DNA of 64,000 nucleotides, taken from assembly GCA_950022295.1 (NCBI GenBank), contig OX465600.1, positions 308,026,031-308,090,030 of the forward strand, read 5' to 3'. A model generated the notes under the pieces. That model had not been told where the DNA came from. It searched no databases and saw only the letters and a list, made by a program, of their open reading frames with translations. The DNA is from Bromus sterilis (lineage: Eukaryota > Streptophyta > Magnoliopsida > Poales > Poaceae). Positions within the stretch are counted from its first letter, which is position 1. Each line of letters begins with the position of its first letter. The position numbers were made by a program, and so were the translations under genes. Below, one piece after another: positions 34,156-45,235 of this stretch.

Positions 34156-37097
34156 TGGATATCAAGTCAGTTGATGGCCAGCATGGATTCCGCCGATACA
34201 TCTATCATAGGAGATACTTAGAGTATTAGATAAATCTTATGTAATCATTATAGTATGAACACTTAGTTGTGTGTCTTGCATCTCGCAAGACAAAGTTATT
34301 CATGTAATGAGACAAGTCAGTTGTTCCATCTTTATGAATAAAAGTGTGCTTATACTTTGATTACATCTTGATTTATGATATGATAGAAAGCATTTATAAT
34401 ACTGCTATTATTGTCAAGAAATATTCAATGTTTAATGATAAAGTTGTCTTGATTATAACAAGTCAAAGATTTGATTGCATGAGGTGACTTCATAACTGAT
34501 GAATTCATTAAATGTATGATCTATTAACTTGTGAGTTCATTATCGAATGAAAATCAGAACTTGATTGCATGAGATGGATTAGATACACGATCTATGAACC
34601 TCTGCAATAAATATAACCATGACAAGGTTCTAGCAAGTAGAACTTGTGCCAATCATTATACATAAATGATGTAGAATGGGCATGTGAGTTATCATTAAAG
34701 ACTTCATATGATTAATTGAAAGTTGTATTCAATTGAGATCATAAAACTGAGATTCAGGAATCACAGTGAGAAGTGAGAATACAAGGATACACATCACTAC
34801 GCTACGATCCGAAGTGATAAGTATTGATATTGACATAATGGGAGACTTGTGGAAGTTGTACCACAAACTACGATGGAAGTTGAAAGTGCTAGACTACTTA
34901 AACCATTCGTAGTCATACTAAACCGTAGTATGGTCTAAACATTCTTTCCCCTAGCACTATAGTTATTGTAAAATAAGATTGTTTAATTCATTAAGTTAAA
35001 ACACCCACTTCATGAATAGGAAACCATCCTAATTCTAACGAGACATGATAGCTCCATAACTGATGGTGTTATAAGGTTTCTTTAAAAGAAAGAATTTCTT
35101 TGTAACAAAACTACGAGCAATTGAAATTACACATTCTCCCCGAATAGCAAAGTGTGTGTTGCTTAATTGGTAATACGAGAAAAGTCTCTCGACACGGATC
35201 CAATGGGACATAATGGAAACTTTGACCGGGGTATTGGACCTTGCCTTCAGAATATCAGAGTATTGCAACGGAAGCATGTTCCGCTGTAATGACGCTATAT
35301 AAGGAAGGATATGCCAAGGATGATTGATCTTGGTATATGAGTTGAAGCCATTGTTGAATTTAGAAGGTTATCGTGAATACGTTCTATACAGAACAATAAT
35401 CATGAGTCTTCTTAAATAAAACAATAGGGAATAATATTGCTTGAAGACACAAAGGAATGATGGTAGCCTAGAACACGAGGAGAAATGAAATAATATTGAG
35501 TTACATTAAGGATGGCTCACGTCATGTGAAATAAATCGGTTATTTCAAATTCTCGACAAACTGGAGAGTTATTGAGAACAATGTAATGGGCATAAGGCAT
35601 TATTTGGTTATGACCAAAGTTCAATGGTGATTGACTACGGAAACGTAGGAATGCTTTAATCAATAAAATATTTCATTTACACTACAATGGACCATAGCCT
35701 GAAATTGCATCTGAGTCAAATTTGGGATTTGAAAGAGAATTGCAATGGGCATGACGAAGGTTACTTCGTTAAAAGGATGGACTATAGTACCTCAAGACAG
35801 GAACCCTCAACCTTGATTTGATCAAGTGATTTTGTGATGACCAAAATATTGAGTGGGCCTGCAGTTTCATGAAACTGAGTGGGAGCTTTGAAGACTTCCC
35901 GGAAACTTGGAATGCAGAGGGCATTTTCTGAGTGGGAGCTTTGGAAGCTTTGTCATTATGTGAGACATAGTAGAATGACTTGATGAAAGCTGAACCACAA
36001 ATATATAAGTATAAGATGGATATATTTGAGTGGGAGCATGATCATTGTCTCAAACATATATGCATTGATATGTGTGAAGAATGATCTCATATGTATATAT
36101 ATGGATATGCATTGATTGTGTATATAGAGAATCGTCTTATATACATATGTGCATTATGATATATATATAGAGCATAAGGCAAATAAAATACAAGATTGCA
36201 AGAATCTTCTTTTATGTGAAATACCAACACATTACACGTTGAAATCTATATGAGTAGATTAAGATACGGATAATGAAACGAAGTGAAGGTTGGAATAATC
36301 TTCTAGACAAGAAACAGGTTCTTGTGGCTAGAAATTATATAATGGATGAAATCCAAATATCACAACCAATGTCTTGATGGAAGAATAGAGATGCACCATG
36401 TACTGGACATGTGATCTCATATGTTCTTGACATATGATTCTACCATATAACATGCATTGTGAATCCAACAACAGAATGACTCATAAGTTCTTGGAAGAAG
36501 AACAGATTCCGATGTGCTTGAGGAGTAAAACACAGAATCTGAATAAAGTCCATGATTTCAGTATAGAGAGGCATACTGAGGACTGTTCTCTAAAATATAG
36601 AAAGGATAATAGACTTGAATGTAATGCAAGATTACAATTGCAAGCCATATTATGGGTTTATATGGAATTAGAGACATCACCAAAGACATGAAAGAAACGT
36701 GAGCAAAATTCACGGTACTACAAACATAATACTACTTAAAAAAGTAGACGTATGGATAAAAGTTTAGCGTTAGAAGTATTGGACTTCTGGCTGAGTGTAT
36801 TTCCCAGTATATATGACTAAGGATAAGTCTTCTAAAGACTGAACCAAAAGATCATTGGATGATACTGCGAAATAATAGTCTCACTCTCCCGCGAAACTTA
36901 TATCCAACCATTATATGATAATGAGTGGTATGTCAAAAGAGTTTTTGACCTATACCAGTTGCAAAGGAAACATACGAATCTGAATTGGTGCAGTTCGTTG
37001 ACGAACCCTCTTCCATGAGCGTGCATGATCAATGAAACACTTATGTGATAAGATGATTATGATCGAAAAAAATGCGGCTAGATTATTAGCACTCTAG
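34156..37097 (+). pseudogene. Decayed pol region of the nested Copia
   Basis: About 2.9 kb with stops in all frames. Copia landmarks are faint: 'catgaaactgagtgggagct' at 35871-35890 matches the segment just before the YVDD box in Copia 1 (1759-1776). The interval is shorter than a full Copia pol (about 4 kb), so part has been lost. No protease, integrase or RT can be read. Confidence 0.6.
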
Positions 37098-37111
37098 TGC
37101 AAGTGGGAGAC
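37098..37111 (+). promoter_or_regulatory. Polypurine tract of the nested Copia
   Basis: GTGCAAGTGGGAGAC lies just before the 3' LTR. Confidence 0.85.
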
Positions 37112-38864
37112 TGTTGGATATATGCTCTAGAGGCAAATAATATATGATTATTCCAATATATCTAAGCAAGTTCATAACCAGTTTCATACCGTGCTAGAAC
37201 TGCGTCAGTGAAACAATGATGCAGGTGTGGTATAGAAACCCCAGAGTTCCTAGTTAGCCTCTACATCGATAACTAGTTCATGGTCAACATGATGATCGTG
37301 GTTTCGCGATCATGGACAATTAAGTCTCTTGACTATGAGGTCACCTCACTGGTTAAGTGACGTGATGAACATTACCCAAAGTAAGCATTACAGCATGATC
37401 AAATCTTATGAAGGTTTAGTGTTGTAATTACAGAACGTGGTAGACCGTTCCTTTGACTGTGAGTATGTGCATAATCACTATCTTCCCGGATGCTTTGACT
37501 TACATCCCACCACCTGACTGAAATATGCGGGTCATAATGGTTGTATCTTAGGTATTCCGTGGAGATACGTTGAGGAGTATTGTTTACAAGAGCGGGATTT
37601 GTCAATCCATATAATGGATAGATACTCGGGGCCCACTCGGTGAGATTCCATCCATAAAGCTGCGCAGCGTGTGACTAGGTCACGGGGATGAATATCACGG
37701 GAACGAGTGAATGAGGATTAGTTCGGAACGAGGTTGAACCAGACATAGGATGTCATTGATCGAATCTCGGAACAATCCAGTATCGCTGACAAAGGGAATG
37801 CTATACGGCGTAAGGTCCAATCGGTATTGATATCCGGAATGCACAGGGGTCATTATGGGCATCCAGGTCCCGCTGATGATCATTGACTATAGCCTCTGCG
37901 AGGTCATGACTGGAGTGTTCTCGGACCGTAGGGTAACACACTTAAGGGCTCGATGAAATCGGAGACCATTTCGGAACCATCGGAGCAACCAGAGAATAAA
38001 GGAAACAATATCGGAGAAGTACCGTGTTGAACCGAAACAAGTTCGGAGTGAATCGGATGGGTTTCCGGAGCACCGGGAGATGGAATAATATGTTTTAGTT
38101 ATTAATTAATTGAATTAATAATTAAAATCATTTTATTTCTAATTAATATGTGCTATGGGCCTTACTGGAGAAAAAGGCCCATTAGGGGAAAATAAAAAGG
38201 GAAAAAGAAAAAGAAAAGGGGGGGAGGCGCCATGGGCCCTAGGGCCCATGAGGGGTGCGCCCCCTCTCCCCCCTTGGCCGGCCAACTCCCCCTTAGCAAA
38301 GGGTTTAGTCCCACATTGCTAAGGGAGGAGGGTTGACTCCCTCCCCTCAGCCTATATATAGATGGGCAGGGTGCACATAATTAATACACAGAAATTCGTG
38401 AGAAAATAAATATAACTCCGAATTGAGATCGGTTTTCTCCGGTCTTCTCCCCTCCCTCGTCTCTTTCACGGTGGACTCCCTAGTGTGAGTCTATAGTGGA
38501 ATTGAGGCTTCTCTGCTAGAATCGGAGGCCGTCGTGCTGCCGAAGCTCCGTCCGGAGGTCTGCTTCCGCCACCTCCGCTGGATCGGAGAACGGAGGTCGT
38601 CATCGAGTCTCGTATGTGTGCGAGTACTACGAGGTGCTGCACGTGTGGAACTACACCCATCCGGGTGCTCAACACAGCCAGGGGGCTGTGAAACTTGATC
38701 GGCTACAACAACCACGTTTGCGGGAACGTTTCCCGCGGAACGGACTACACCCCGAAGTATGTTATTTCCGCACTACTGTCCGTTACGGTAATACGGCTAG
38801 CTAGATCTTGGGTTAAGGGAACGCTAGTTAGAAAAATTTGTGTTTTCTGCTGCGAACCCCAACA
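37112..38864 (+). repeat. 3' LTR of the nested Copia
   Basis: 1,753 bp, a direct repeat of 30550-32301, followed by the target duplication GAAAA. Confidence 0.93.
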
Positions 38865-38869
38865 GAAAA

Positions 38870-39320
38870 CAGGGCTTTGGTTCAGACCTGGCCAGCCCAT
38901 TAGTCCCGGTTCAGTCACGAACCGGGACCACATGGGGCATACGTCCCGGTTCGTGCGCCCAAGGCGCCGGCCGGGCCTCGTGGGGCATTGGTCCCGGTTC
39001 GTCTGGACCCATTAGTCCCGGTTCCAGCTACGAACCGGGACCAATGATGGCGCTTCGTCTTCCCATGCTTCGTCCCGAGGCGGATTCTTCGTATCGTGCG
39101 GCGAGCGCCCGACGAGCTTCCCATGCGCGTGCGGCCTCCATCCATTGGCCCCGGTTCGTAGCTGGAACCGGGACTAAAGGCCAACCTTTAGTCCCGGTTC
39201 CAGCTACGAACCGGGACCAATGATGGCGCTTCGTCTTCCCGCGCTTCGTCCCGAGGCGGTTTCTTCGTATACGTGTGCGGCGCGCGCCCGACGAGCTTCC
39301 CATGCGTGTGCGGCGCGCGC
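38870..39320. repeat. CACTA subterminal repeats with ~177-bp duplication
   Basis: Many copies of GTCCCGGTTC and its complement GAACCGGGAC form short palindromes (for example 39017-39046 and 39190-39219). A unit starting 'tagtcccggttccagctacg' at 39012 and again at 39189 is a tandem duplication extending about 125 bp, with a few mismatches. Such dense inverted motifs are the binding sites expected near CACTA ends. Confidence 0.8.
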
Positions 39321-39340
39321 CCGACAAGCTTCTCAGGCTT

Positions 39341-39348
39341 TATAAGTA
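39341..39348 (+). promoter_or_regulatory. TATA box upstream of the CACTA-borne ORF
   Basis: TATAAGTA in GGCTTTATAAGTAGAAGG lies 121 bp before the ATG at 39462. The intervening leader contains 'catctcatctcatat' and a repeated 'atcttgatct' tract. Confidence 0.55.
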
Positions 39349-39461
39349 GAAGGTCGGGGCCGGTTTCATCCGACTCATCTCATCTCATATATCTTGATCT
39401 ATCTTGATCTTCCCTTCTCATCTTGATCTCCCCTCTCGCGCCCGACGAGCTTCTCGCCGCC

Positions 39462-39866
39462 ATGTCGGGGTCGCCGCTACGGTGGCCGTCCGACTCCGAC
39501 ACCCCGTCGGACGAGGACAACCACCCCGAAAGGCGCAAGTTTTGGGACTGCGACGACCCGCCTCCGAAGCCGCGGCCTCGAGCTCAGCGCGGGCGACGAT
39601 CGCGCACCGCCGACTACAGCCCGCCGCCCGTCGACGACAGTCCGCTGGAACGGCTGGAGGCGCGGGAACTTCGCCGTGCCGCACGTGCGGAGAAGTCCGC
39701 GGCGAACCTGGCCAAGGCGAGGGCCAAGAAGAAGGAGAAGAAAAGGGCCGATATGACGGCGCGTGTGGAGGCGAAAGTCGCGTCGGAGGAGGCCACCAAG
39801 CGGGCGGCGCCCAGCGGCGACGATGAGGGCGACGGGACCTCCGCCAAGAAGCAGAAGATCGAGTAG
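39462..39866 (+). CDS. CACTA-borne small charged protein (unknown function)
   Basis: An ATG in strong context (GCCGCCATGTCG) opens 134 codons to TAG. The N-terminus is acidic and Pro/Ser-rich (SDSDTPSDEDNHPERRKFWDC). The middle is Arg/Ala-rich and probably helical (LERLEARELRRAARAEKSA). It is followed by a lysine cluster (ARAKKKEKKRAD), and the end is AKKQKIE, so two nuclear-localisation-like basic patches are present. No known domain was recognised and it is not a transposase. GC-rich coding against an AT-rich flank, an upstream TATA box and downstream AATAAA sites make it look like a real transcription unit carried by the element, either captured from the host or family-specific cargo. A chance GC-rich ORF cannot be excluded. 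Confidence 0.5.
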   Translation: MSGSPLRWPSDSDTPSDEDNHPERRKFWDCDDPPPKPRPRAQRGRRSRTADYSPPPVDDSPLERLEARELRRAARAEKSAANLAKARAKKKEKKRADMTARVEAKVASEEATKRAAPSGDDEGDGTSAKKQKIE

Positions 39867-39870
39867 TTAA

Positions 39871-40032
39871 TTAGCTCTAGTCGTTAGATTAGACGCTTCT
39901 AGCTTCAATCTTCTGTAATAAATATTACGAATTTTATATATGTATATTTGGTGATCAGTTAGCTCTAATCGTTAGATTAGACGCTTCTAGCTTCGATCTT
40001 CTATAATAAATATTATGAATTATATATATATT
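39871..40032 (+). repeat. 88-bp tandem duplication of the 3' region of the CACTA ORF
   Basis: 'ttagctctagtcgttagatt' at 39871 recurs as 'ttagctctaatcgttagatt' at 39959, each followed by 'agacgcttctagcttc' and an AATAAA (39917-39922 and 40005-40010). Both copies thus carry a poly(A)-like signal. Confidence 0.8.
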
Positions 40033-40585
40033 TTTGGTTTGTTTCAATATGAAATAATTATTGTTTTTTAAATAATAATTTCAAACTCAAACGGTGAAGC
40101 GTGTGACATCATTGTTGTTTGTTAATCGTAATTGTTTTTTTAATAATTGTTTGGAATTCAAAAAATTAAATCATATGATATCAAGACCTAAGGGTTATAA
40201 CATGATTGATATCTTACTATTGTCAGGAAAACAACAAGTGCAGACTTGGAAACTAGGGGAGATAGAACCTAAAAGTTAAGCGTGCTCGGGCTGGAGTAGT
40301 GAGAGGATGGGTGACCGGCCGGGAAGTTAGATGATTTGGAATGAGTGTTGATTAGAGATTAGAGATTAGAGATTAAAGATTAAATTCTGAAGCAGTGAGC
40401 CGGTTGGTAAAAGGTCCTCCAGCCCCCGCTCCAGCCGGCTGCCACGTGGAGGCCCATCTGTCCCGGTTCGTAAGCGAACCGGGACTAAAGTTCATGGGCT
40501 TTAGTAACGACCCTTTAGTCCCGGTTCCAGAACCGAAACAGAAGGCCCTCTGGAACCGGGACAAATGGGCATTTTTCTACTAGTG
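40033..40585. other. 3' subterminal part of the CACTA element
   Basis: AT-rich, then a short 'agattagagattagagatta' microrepeat (about 40352-40382) and GTCCCGGTTC-type inverted motifs leading to the terminus at 40585. No gene. Confidence 0.6.
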
Positions 40586-40588
40586 AAA

Positions 40589-40870
40589 CTTGAAGTGGTG
40601 TGAGAGCCATTGCAATATCGGGGAGACTCTCAATGCACATATTTTGAGAAGATACATTCAATGACATTAATCACCATGACCGGTCGAAATTTTCGAATAT
40701 CCGTCGCCCCAACTATTTTGGGGATCGGGATAATGATATCGTAGTTCAACCTTGCAATGTTTTGCATGTATTACTCGTGGAACAATCATGATAACAGGTT
40801 GAAGTTGAGACCAAGACTTATGAATGAAAGCCACCCGGAGGCCGGGTCAGGAGCCGAATTAGACTTCATA
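40589..40870 (-). pseudogene. LINE reverse-transcriptase remnant, copy 2 (right part)
   Basis: Resumes the LINE remnant interrupted at 30536. It aligns by eye with 29925-30170 ('gggagactctcaatgcacat' versus 'agagactcttaatgcgcata', 'attactcgtggaacaatcat' versus 'attactcgtggaataatcat'). Confidence 0.7.
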
Positions 40871-40990
40871 TCAAACATGGTCAGTCTTATCTCCTTTGAA
40901 GAGAATGGGATAGTTAAGTCCAAATTCTCCTCCTCCAAGACTAGTGTTCAGAGCCTAGAAGTATCGTGCCAAGGAGGGGGCCAGGCCTAA

Positions 40991-42408
40991 GGTCAACTCC
41001 AACGCGCCGACGCAAATGGATGCGCGATTTGTCCGGAATTAGTCTGTTTGCATCGGCTGAAGCGCCGCTGTCCGCGCGCGTCCGCGTTGTTGTGGTCGCT
41101 TTGGCCAACGCGCGAGCGCATTTGGGTGATGTTTGTGCGTCGGCGCCCAAATATACACAATTTTATCAAATTTTCATCAAACATAGTCTCAAATAACAAG
41201 TTCAACACACGGAAAATAAAAATTTTTACAAGCCAAATAAATATAGTCTCAAATAGTTATTACAGCCAAATTAAAATTAAAAAAAGTTCATACATTTACT
41301 GGTTGCCAACGTGTCCCCACATGTGCTCAACCAAATCATCCTGGAGCTGAATATGTGTCTGATAATCTCGCATCTCGGCATGAAACTGGGTGAACTATGC
41401 AAACATAGCAGGTACACGTTGTGGCACAACATTTGTACCTCTGTACTGGAAGTCCTGAAAACCGATATCCTCTAGACGATCATCCTCTACGATCATGTTG
41501 TGCATGATCATACAAGCAGTCATCATCTCCCACATCTTCTTTGAACTCCATGTTCTAATAGGATGCCGAACAATAGCCCAACGAGACTGAAGCACACCAA
41601 ATGCACGCTTCACATCTTTTCTTGTGCTCTCTTGTGCTTGAGCAAACCTAGCCCTCTTCTCTTCTTGGGGGTTTGAGATTGTCTTCACAAGGGTTAACCA
41701 CTGAGGATAGATACCATCTGCAAGGTAGTATCCTTTGGTGTACTGATGGGCATTAACCTCAAAGTTAACCTCCGGGCTATGCCCCTCAGCTAGTCTAGCA
41801 AACACAGGAGATCTCTGAAGCACATTGATGTCATTATGAGAACCAACCATGCCAAAAAAATAATGCCATATCCAGAGATCCTGAGATGACAACGCCTAAA
41901 GTATGACCGTGCAAGCTTTAACATGACCTTTGTACTGTCCCTGCAAAGAAAATGGACAGTTCTTCCACTCCCAATGCATGCAATCTATGCTGCCAAGCAT
42001 TACCGGAAACCCTCTCTCGGCGTTGATTGTTAACAATCGAGTAGTATCAGACTCGTTTGGTTCCCTCAAGTACTCGGGACCGAACACTGCTACCACAGCC
42101 TTGCAAAATCTGTAAAATGATGCAAAGCACGTGGATTCACTCATCCAAACATACTCATCTATGAGATCACCCGGAACTCCATATGCAAGCATTCGGATGG
42201 CAGGAGTGCACTTCTGATAAGAAGAAAACTCAATGTTGTCTAGTGCATCTTTTTTGCATCTAAAGTAGTCATCATATTTTACCACTCCTTCCCTAATGCG
42301 ATTGAACACATGCTTAGCCATCCTAAACCGGCGGCGGAAATTTTTAGGACCAAACAATGGTTTTGGCACCCTAAAGTAATCATCATACAATAGGACGTGG
42401 CCAGTCAC
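40991..42408 (-). mobile_element. PIF/Harbinger element, truncated
   Basis: The left end 'taaGGTCAACTCCAACGCGCC' has TAA (40988-40990) before a terminus typical of Triticeae Harbinger elements. The transposase gene lies on the minus strand. No matching right terminus (GGAGTTGACC) was seen before 43.1 kb, so the 5' side of the transposase is truncated near 42408. Confidence 0.65.
41395..42408 (-). pseudogene. PIF/Harbinger transposase, in-frame stop and N-terminal truncation
   Basis: Two frames in the same phase are separated by one in-frame stop at 41893-41895. The upstream part (about 170 codons) reads ...NFRRRFRMAKHVFNRI..., KCTPAIRMLAYGVPGDLIDEYV and SIDCMHWEWKNCP, ending before the stop. 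The downstream part (about 165 codons) has DLWIWHYFFGMVGSHNDINVL, YYLADGIYPQW and AFGVLQSRWAIVRHP. These are the signatures of the plant DDE_Tnp_4 transposase, with catalytic Asp in SIDCMHW and in LADGIYP. The protein is shorter at the N-terminus than family members and has one stop, so it is probably inactive. Confidence 0.88.
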
Positions 42409-43051
42409 TCAGATATGATCTTTCCCTTGTGTTTCCTTTCCTTGCCAAAAAAAATCTTCTCATATGTATTTTTTTTCATAGTCCAGCAGTTAAATAGTAT
42501 TGCACTGTATTTTTTTCATTTTTTTCTCATCAAATCAACCACGGGCCATCTGCAGTTTTGCACTACACCTAGAATCCTAAACAAAAAGTTTGACTTTGAC
42601 CTGTCATATGTATACACATGATGATCACACTGCATCTAACAGTTCCACAATGGCAGCTCACCTGTCACACTCATCAAAAGGAAAAAATATATGTTGGTGG
42701 TGGATGTGGATCAGTTGCCTATCATGCATTACATGCACCGGGAAAAGAAGGCATTGACAGGAAGAGAGATGAGTTCTCACAAATCTTTGCACTGATGCAG
42801 ACATACAAGATAAAACTGCTCATTATCCAAGGGTTATGTAATGGTCAGGACACGATCAACTCAATTAGTAGTGTATATTTTTGTTGATAATAACATCAAG
42901 ATGATAAATGACATAGGAATCACCAGTAGCAAATATTACATCAAGATGATACCTACACTATACCAACTTAACGTCTTGGAATTTATTAACCGAATCGTGC
43001 TATTGCTGCTACTGTTATTAACTCCATTTGATGGATTGATCGACGCCTAGT
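42409..43051. other. Unclassified; segment shared with 13.9 kb
   Basis: Positions about 42478-42556 match 13885-13960. An open stretch at 42690-42840 reads ...HAPGKEGIDRKRDEFSQIFALMQTYKIK on the plus strand, with no recognised family. No element borders were found. Confidence 0.35.
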
Positions 43052-44165
43052 TAATTATCCTGGTCGTCGTCAGTGACCTCCCTTTCGTCCCCTGCGTAGC
43101 CCTTGACATGGTACTGGTTGATGAGGACCTTTTTTATGAAGGTTGATGAGGACCTGGTGGTAGGCGATCATCTTGGCAGTCGTGTTCCTTGTTCCGTGGT
43201 AGAAATCGCGGAAGGACCTGGGACGCTGTGCCAGCTCGTCATCAGGGATTTCAGGGGAGATCTTGGAAGGCCATGCGATCATACGCTTGATAATCGCATT
43301 CGGTAACCTTGTCTTCACCACCTTCTTCCTCTTCTTCTCCCCGGTGACGGCGCCCGGCTGAGCCTCCTCCGTCGTGGGCTTCCTGACCAAGAGTGAGTAT
43401 TAGCCATTAGGTGATACCACACCTAAAGTGCTCCCATGATACCAACTTAAAAACTTACTTTTAGATGTTTCAAAAAATTGTGAAATTTTTTGTGAATGTT
43501 CATAACATATGTGACTACAACCCCTAAAAAAATCAGACCCAAATTCGAAATAGACACTGAGAAACAAAAATGACAAATCTAAAATGAATGATAATAGACA
43601 AAAACAAGATTGACAATATGCACATCCAGATTTCTCTTTCTTGTTTCTCAATGTACATTTAGAGTTTGAAGCTGAAATTTTTAGGGGTTGTACACACATT
43701 TCTTGTAACATTCATTTTTTTTCAGAATTTTTTGGAACATTAAATATCTATATTTTTTAAATGGTATCATGGGAGCATTTAAGTTCTAGTATCACTAGAT
43801 ATTCTCCCTCCTGACCAACAAGAGACCCTCCGCCTCTATCGCCTCCAGCACCGCCTTCTTCGCCTCCAGGATCACACCGTCCTCCCACGCGAGCCCCTGA
43901 CCCTCACACGCGCTCGCCCGCGTCCTCTTGCGGCTACGGCGACGGCGAACTCTCCCACCATCGCCTGCGGTCGAGCCCTAAACGGATCTGGGTTGCAAGG
44001 ATGTGCCGCTGTTTTTTCTAAGGAAAAACCTTGGAGCGAACCATCATCAGATCGCTCCTTGGCGATCTCTCCAGCGCACGAACTGCCCAGGTTCGCTCCA
44101 CTCGATCTCCACCAGTGTGACCCTGGCCCAAAGCGCCCCTTTCCCCGGCATGTTAAACCTAGCAC
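43052..44165 (-). pseudogene. Conserved-looking unknown gene broken by a MITE and a small duplication
   Basis: Two coding-like parts are on the minus strand. The upstream part (about 43950-43810) reads ...CEGQGLAWEDGVILEAKKAVLEAIEAEGLLLV. The downstream part (43390-43070) reads KPTTEEAQPGAVTGEKKRKKVVKTRLP..., then WPSKISPEIPDDELAQRPRSFRDFYHG and AKMIAYHQVLIN. A roughly 25-bp duplication ('ggtcctcatcaacc' twice, 43122-43158) shifts the frame near the 3' end; the other frame ends in a tail with REVTDDDQDN. A hairpin MITE separates the two parts. The product was not recognised. Confidence 0.4.
43411..43795. mobile_element. 385-bp hairpin (foldback) MITE
   Basis: The left end is GTGATACCACACCTAAAGTG and the right end, reverse-complemented, is GTGATACTAGAACTTAAATG. 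Both continue into CTCCCATGATACCA, and pairing extends through most of the element (for example 'acaacccctaaaaaaatcag' against 'acaacccctaaaaatttcag'). TAG flanks both sides (43408-43410, 43796-43798). The arms of about 190 bp could fold into a long hairpin if transcribed. Confidence 0.8.
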
Positions 44166-44199
44166 CAGAGAAAAAATGGTTGGGCCCGTCTGAATATTA

Positions 44200-44663
44200 A
44201 ATAAGAAAAACTACATAAAATCAATTAGAAAAAGAACTTATAAAGACTTTACATTAAAAATACCAAAAACTCAACAAAAATATATAGATATGTCTTATGA
44301 TGGCAACAAAGCTCATTTTGGAAACTCATGGACTATGATGAGTATTAATCAACAAAAAAAGGTAGAAAATATTAAAAAAACAAGCTCCAATTAATAAATT
44401 TTCCATTGGTTTATATAAGAAATTGTCTTGCTACATTCAAAAAATTACCACGATCAAATTGATGAAGTTGCAATGGTGTAAATAATAAAATTGACAATCT
44501 ATCTATAGTAAAAAAGCCATTATTGACTTACTAAAATTTGCCATCATGTAATAATTACCATGTCTTAAAAAATACTTCCATAGCAAATAAAGTCATGGAG
44601 CATGGCAATTGTAATGAAGTAGGCGTTTTCTTGGGAAATGCTCCATATCAATTGAGCATGACA
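44200..44663. other. AT-rich TTGCCATG-type repeat, left flank
   Basis: AT-rich DNA with words such as 'atttgccatcatg' and 'ggcaattg', similar in style to 47190-48300. It is the left part of the unclassified repeat into which the Pack-MULE-like element inserted. Confidence 0.45.
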
Positions 44664-44889
44664 TTTATTTTTGAGATAATTCCTTATTTGACCCTTTTTT
44701 TTAAAGTTGGCTTCCTTTCTTGGCCCTGAACAAAAAATTCTTCTCTTTTTGACATCTAAACTTCACTTTATTCCCTTTATGACATTTTTCTACCAGTTGT
44801 AGCAACAAATGGCATTATGTGTGATATGAGAAGTCGTTTTTGCCCCTGCATTAGCAGACTGGAAAATTGCCTATGTTAAGTAAAAAAAA

Positions 44890-45195
44890 GTCTTATCCTG
44901 TGCACGCTTCTGTCTTTCTCCCGATTCCTCACCAGAAATCTACATCGGCGAGCTCCGAGTGCGTGGTCTAGGAGGGTCATCGCCCTACAACGCAATCGGC
45001 ACCGAGCAGCGGCAGGGGCTAGGCCACCAGCGGATGGAGGCTGGTGTGGCGGCCAGAGGGAAGGGCACGGTGGCCGAAGGGACGAGCGCGACAGATGGAC
45101 GGACGATGGGATCCGAGACCGGCGACGGGGGTGATGCAACCCGGCGACGGCGCGTGAAGGTCCAAGACGGGCCACGGCAGGGGCACTGCTGCTGT

Positions 45196-45235
<40 letters not shown>

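Larger units (their letters stand above)
30550..38864 (+). mobile_element. Complete Copia retrotransposon nested in CACTA
   Basis: An 8,315-bp element with LTRs of 1,752-1,753 bp, PBS, PPT and a perfect target duplication GAAAA (30545-30549 and 38865-38869). The insertion sits 13 bp inside the CACTA terminus. About 25 LTR substitutions were counted by eye (1.4%). Gag is open, while pol is unrecognisable apart from remnants. The element probably depends on proteins from a related autonomous Copia. The same family, or a close one, forms Copia 1 at 1-4801. Confidence 0.93.
30537..40585 (+). mobile_element. Non-autonomous CACTA transposon, split by a Copia insertion
   Basis: The ends are CACTAGTAGAAAA (30537-30549) and, reverse-complemented from 40585, CACTAGTAGAAAAATGCCC. 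AAA flanks both ends (30534-30536 and 40586-40588), the 3-bp target duplication expected for this superfamily. After removing the nested Copia element and one GAAAA copy, the CACTA is about 1.7 kb. Subterminal DNA has many copies of GTCCCGGTTCG in both orientations. No transposase is present. It carries one intact 134-codon ORF (39462-39866). It inserted into a LINE remnant. Confidence 0.92.
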
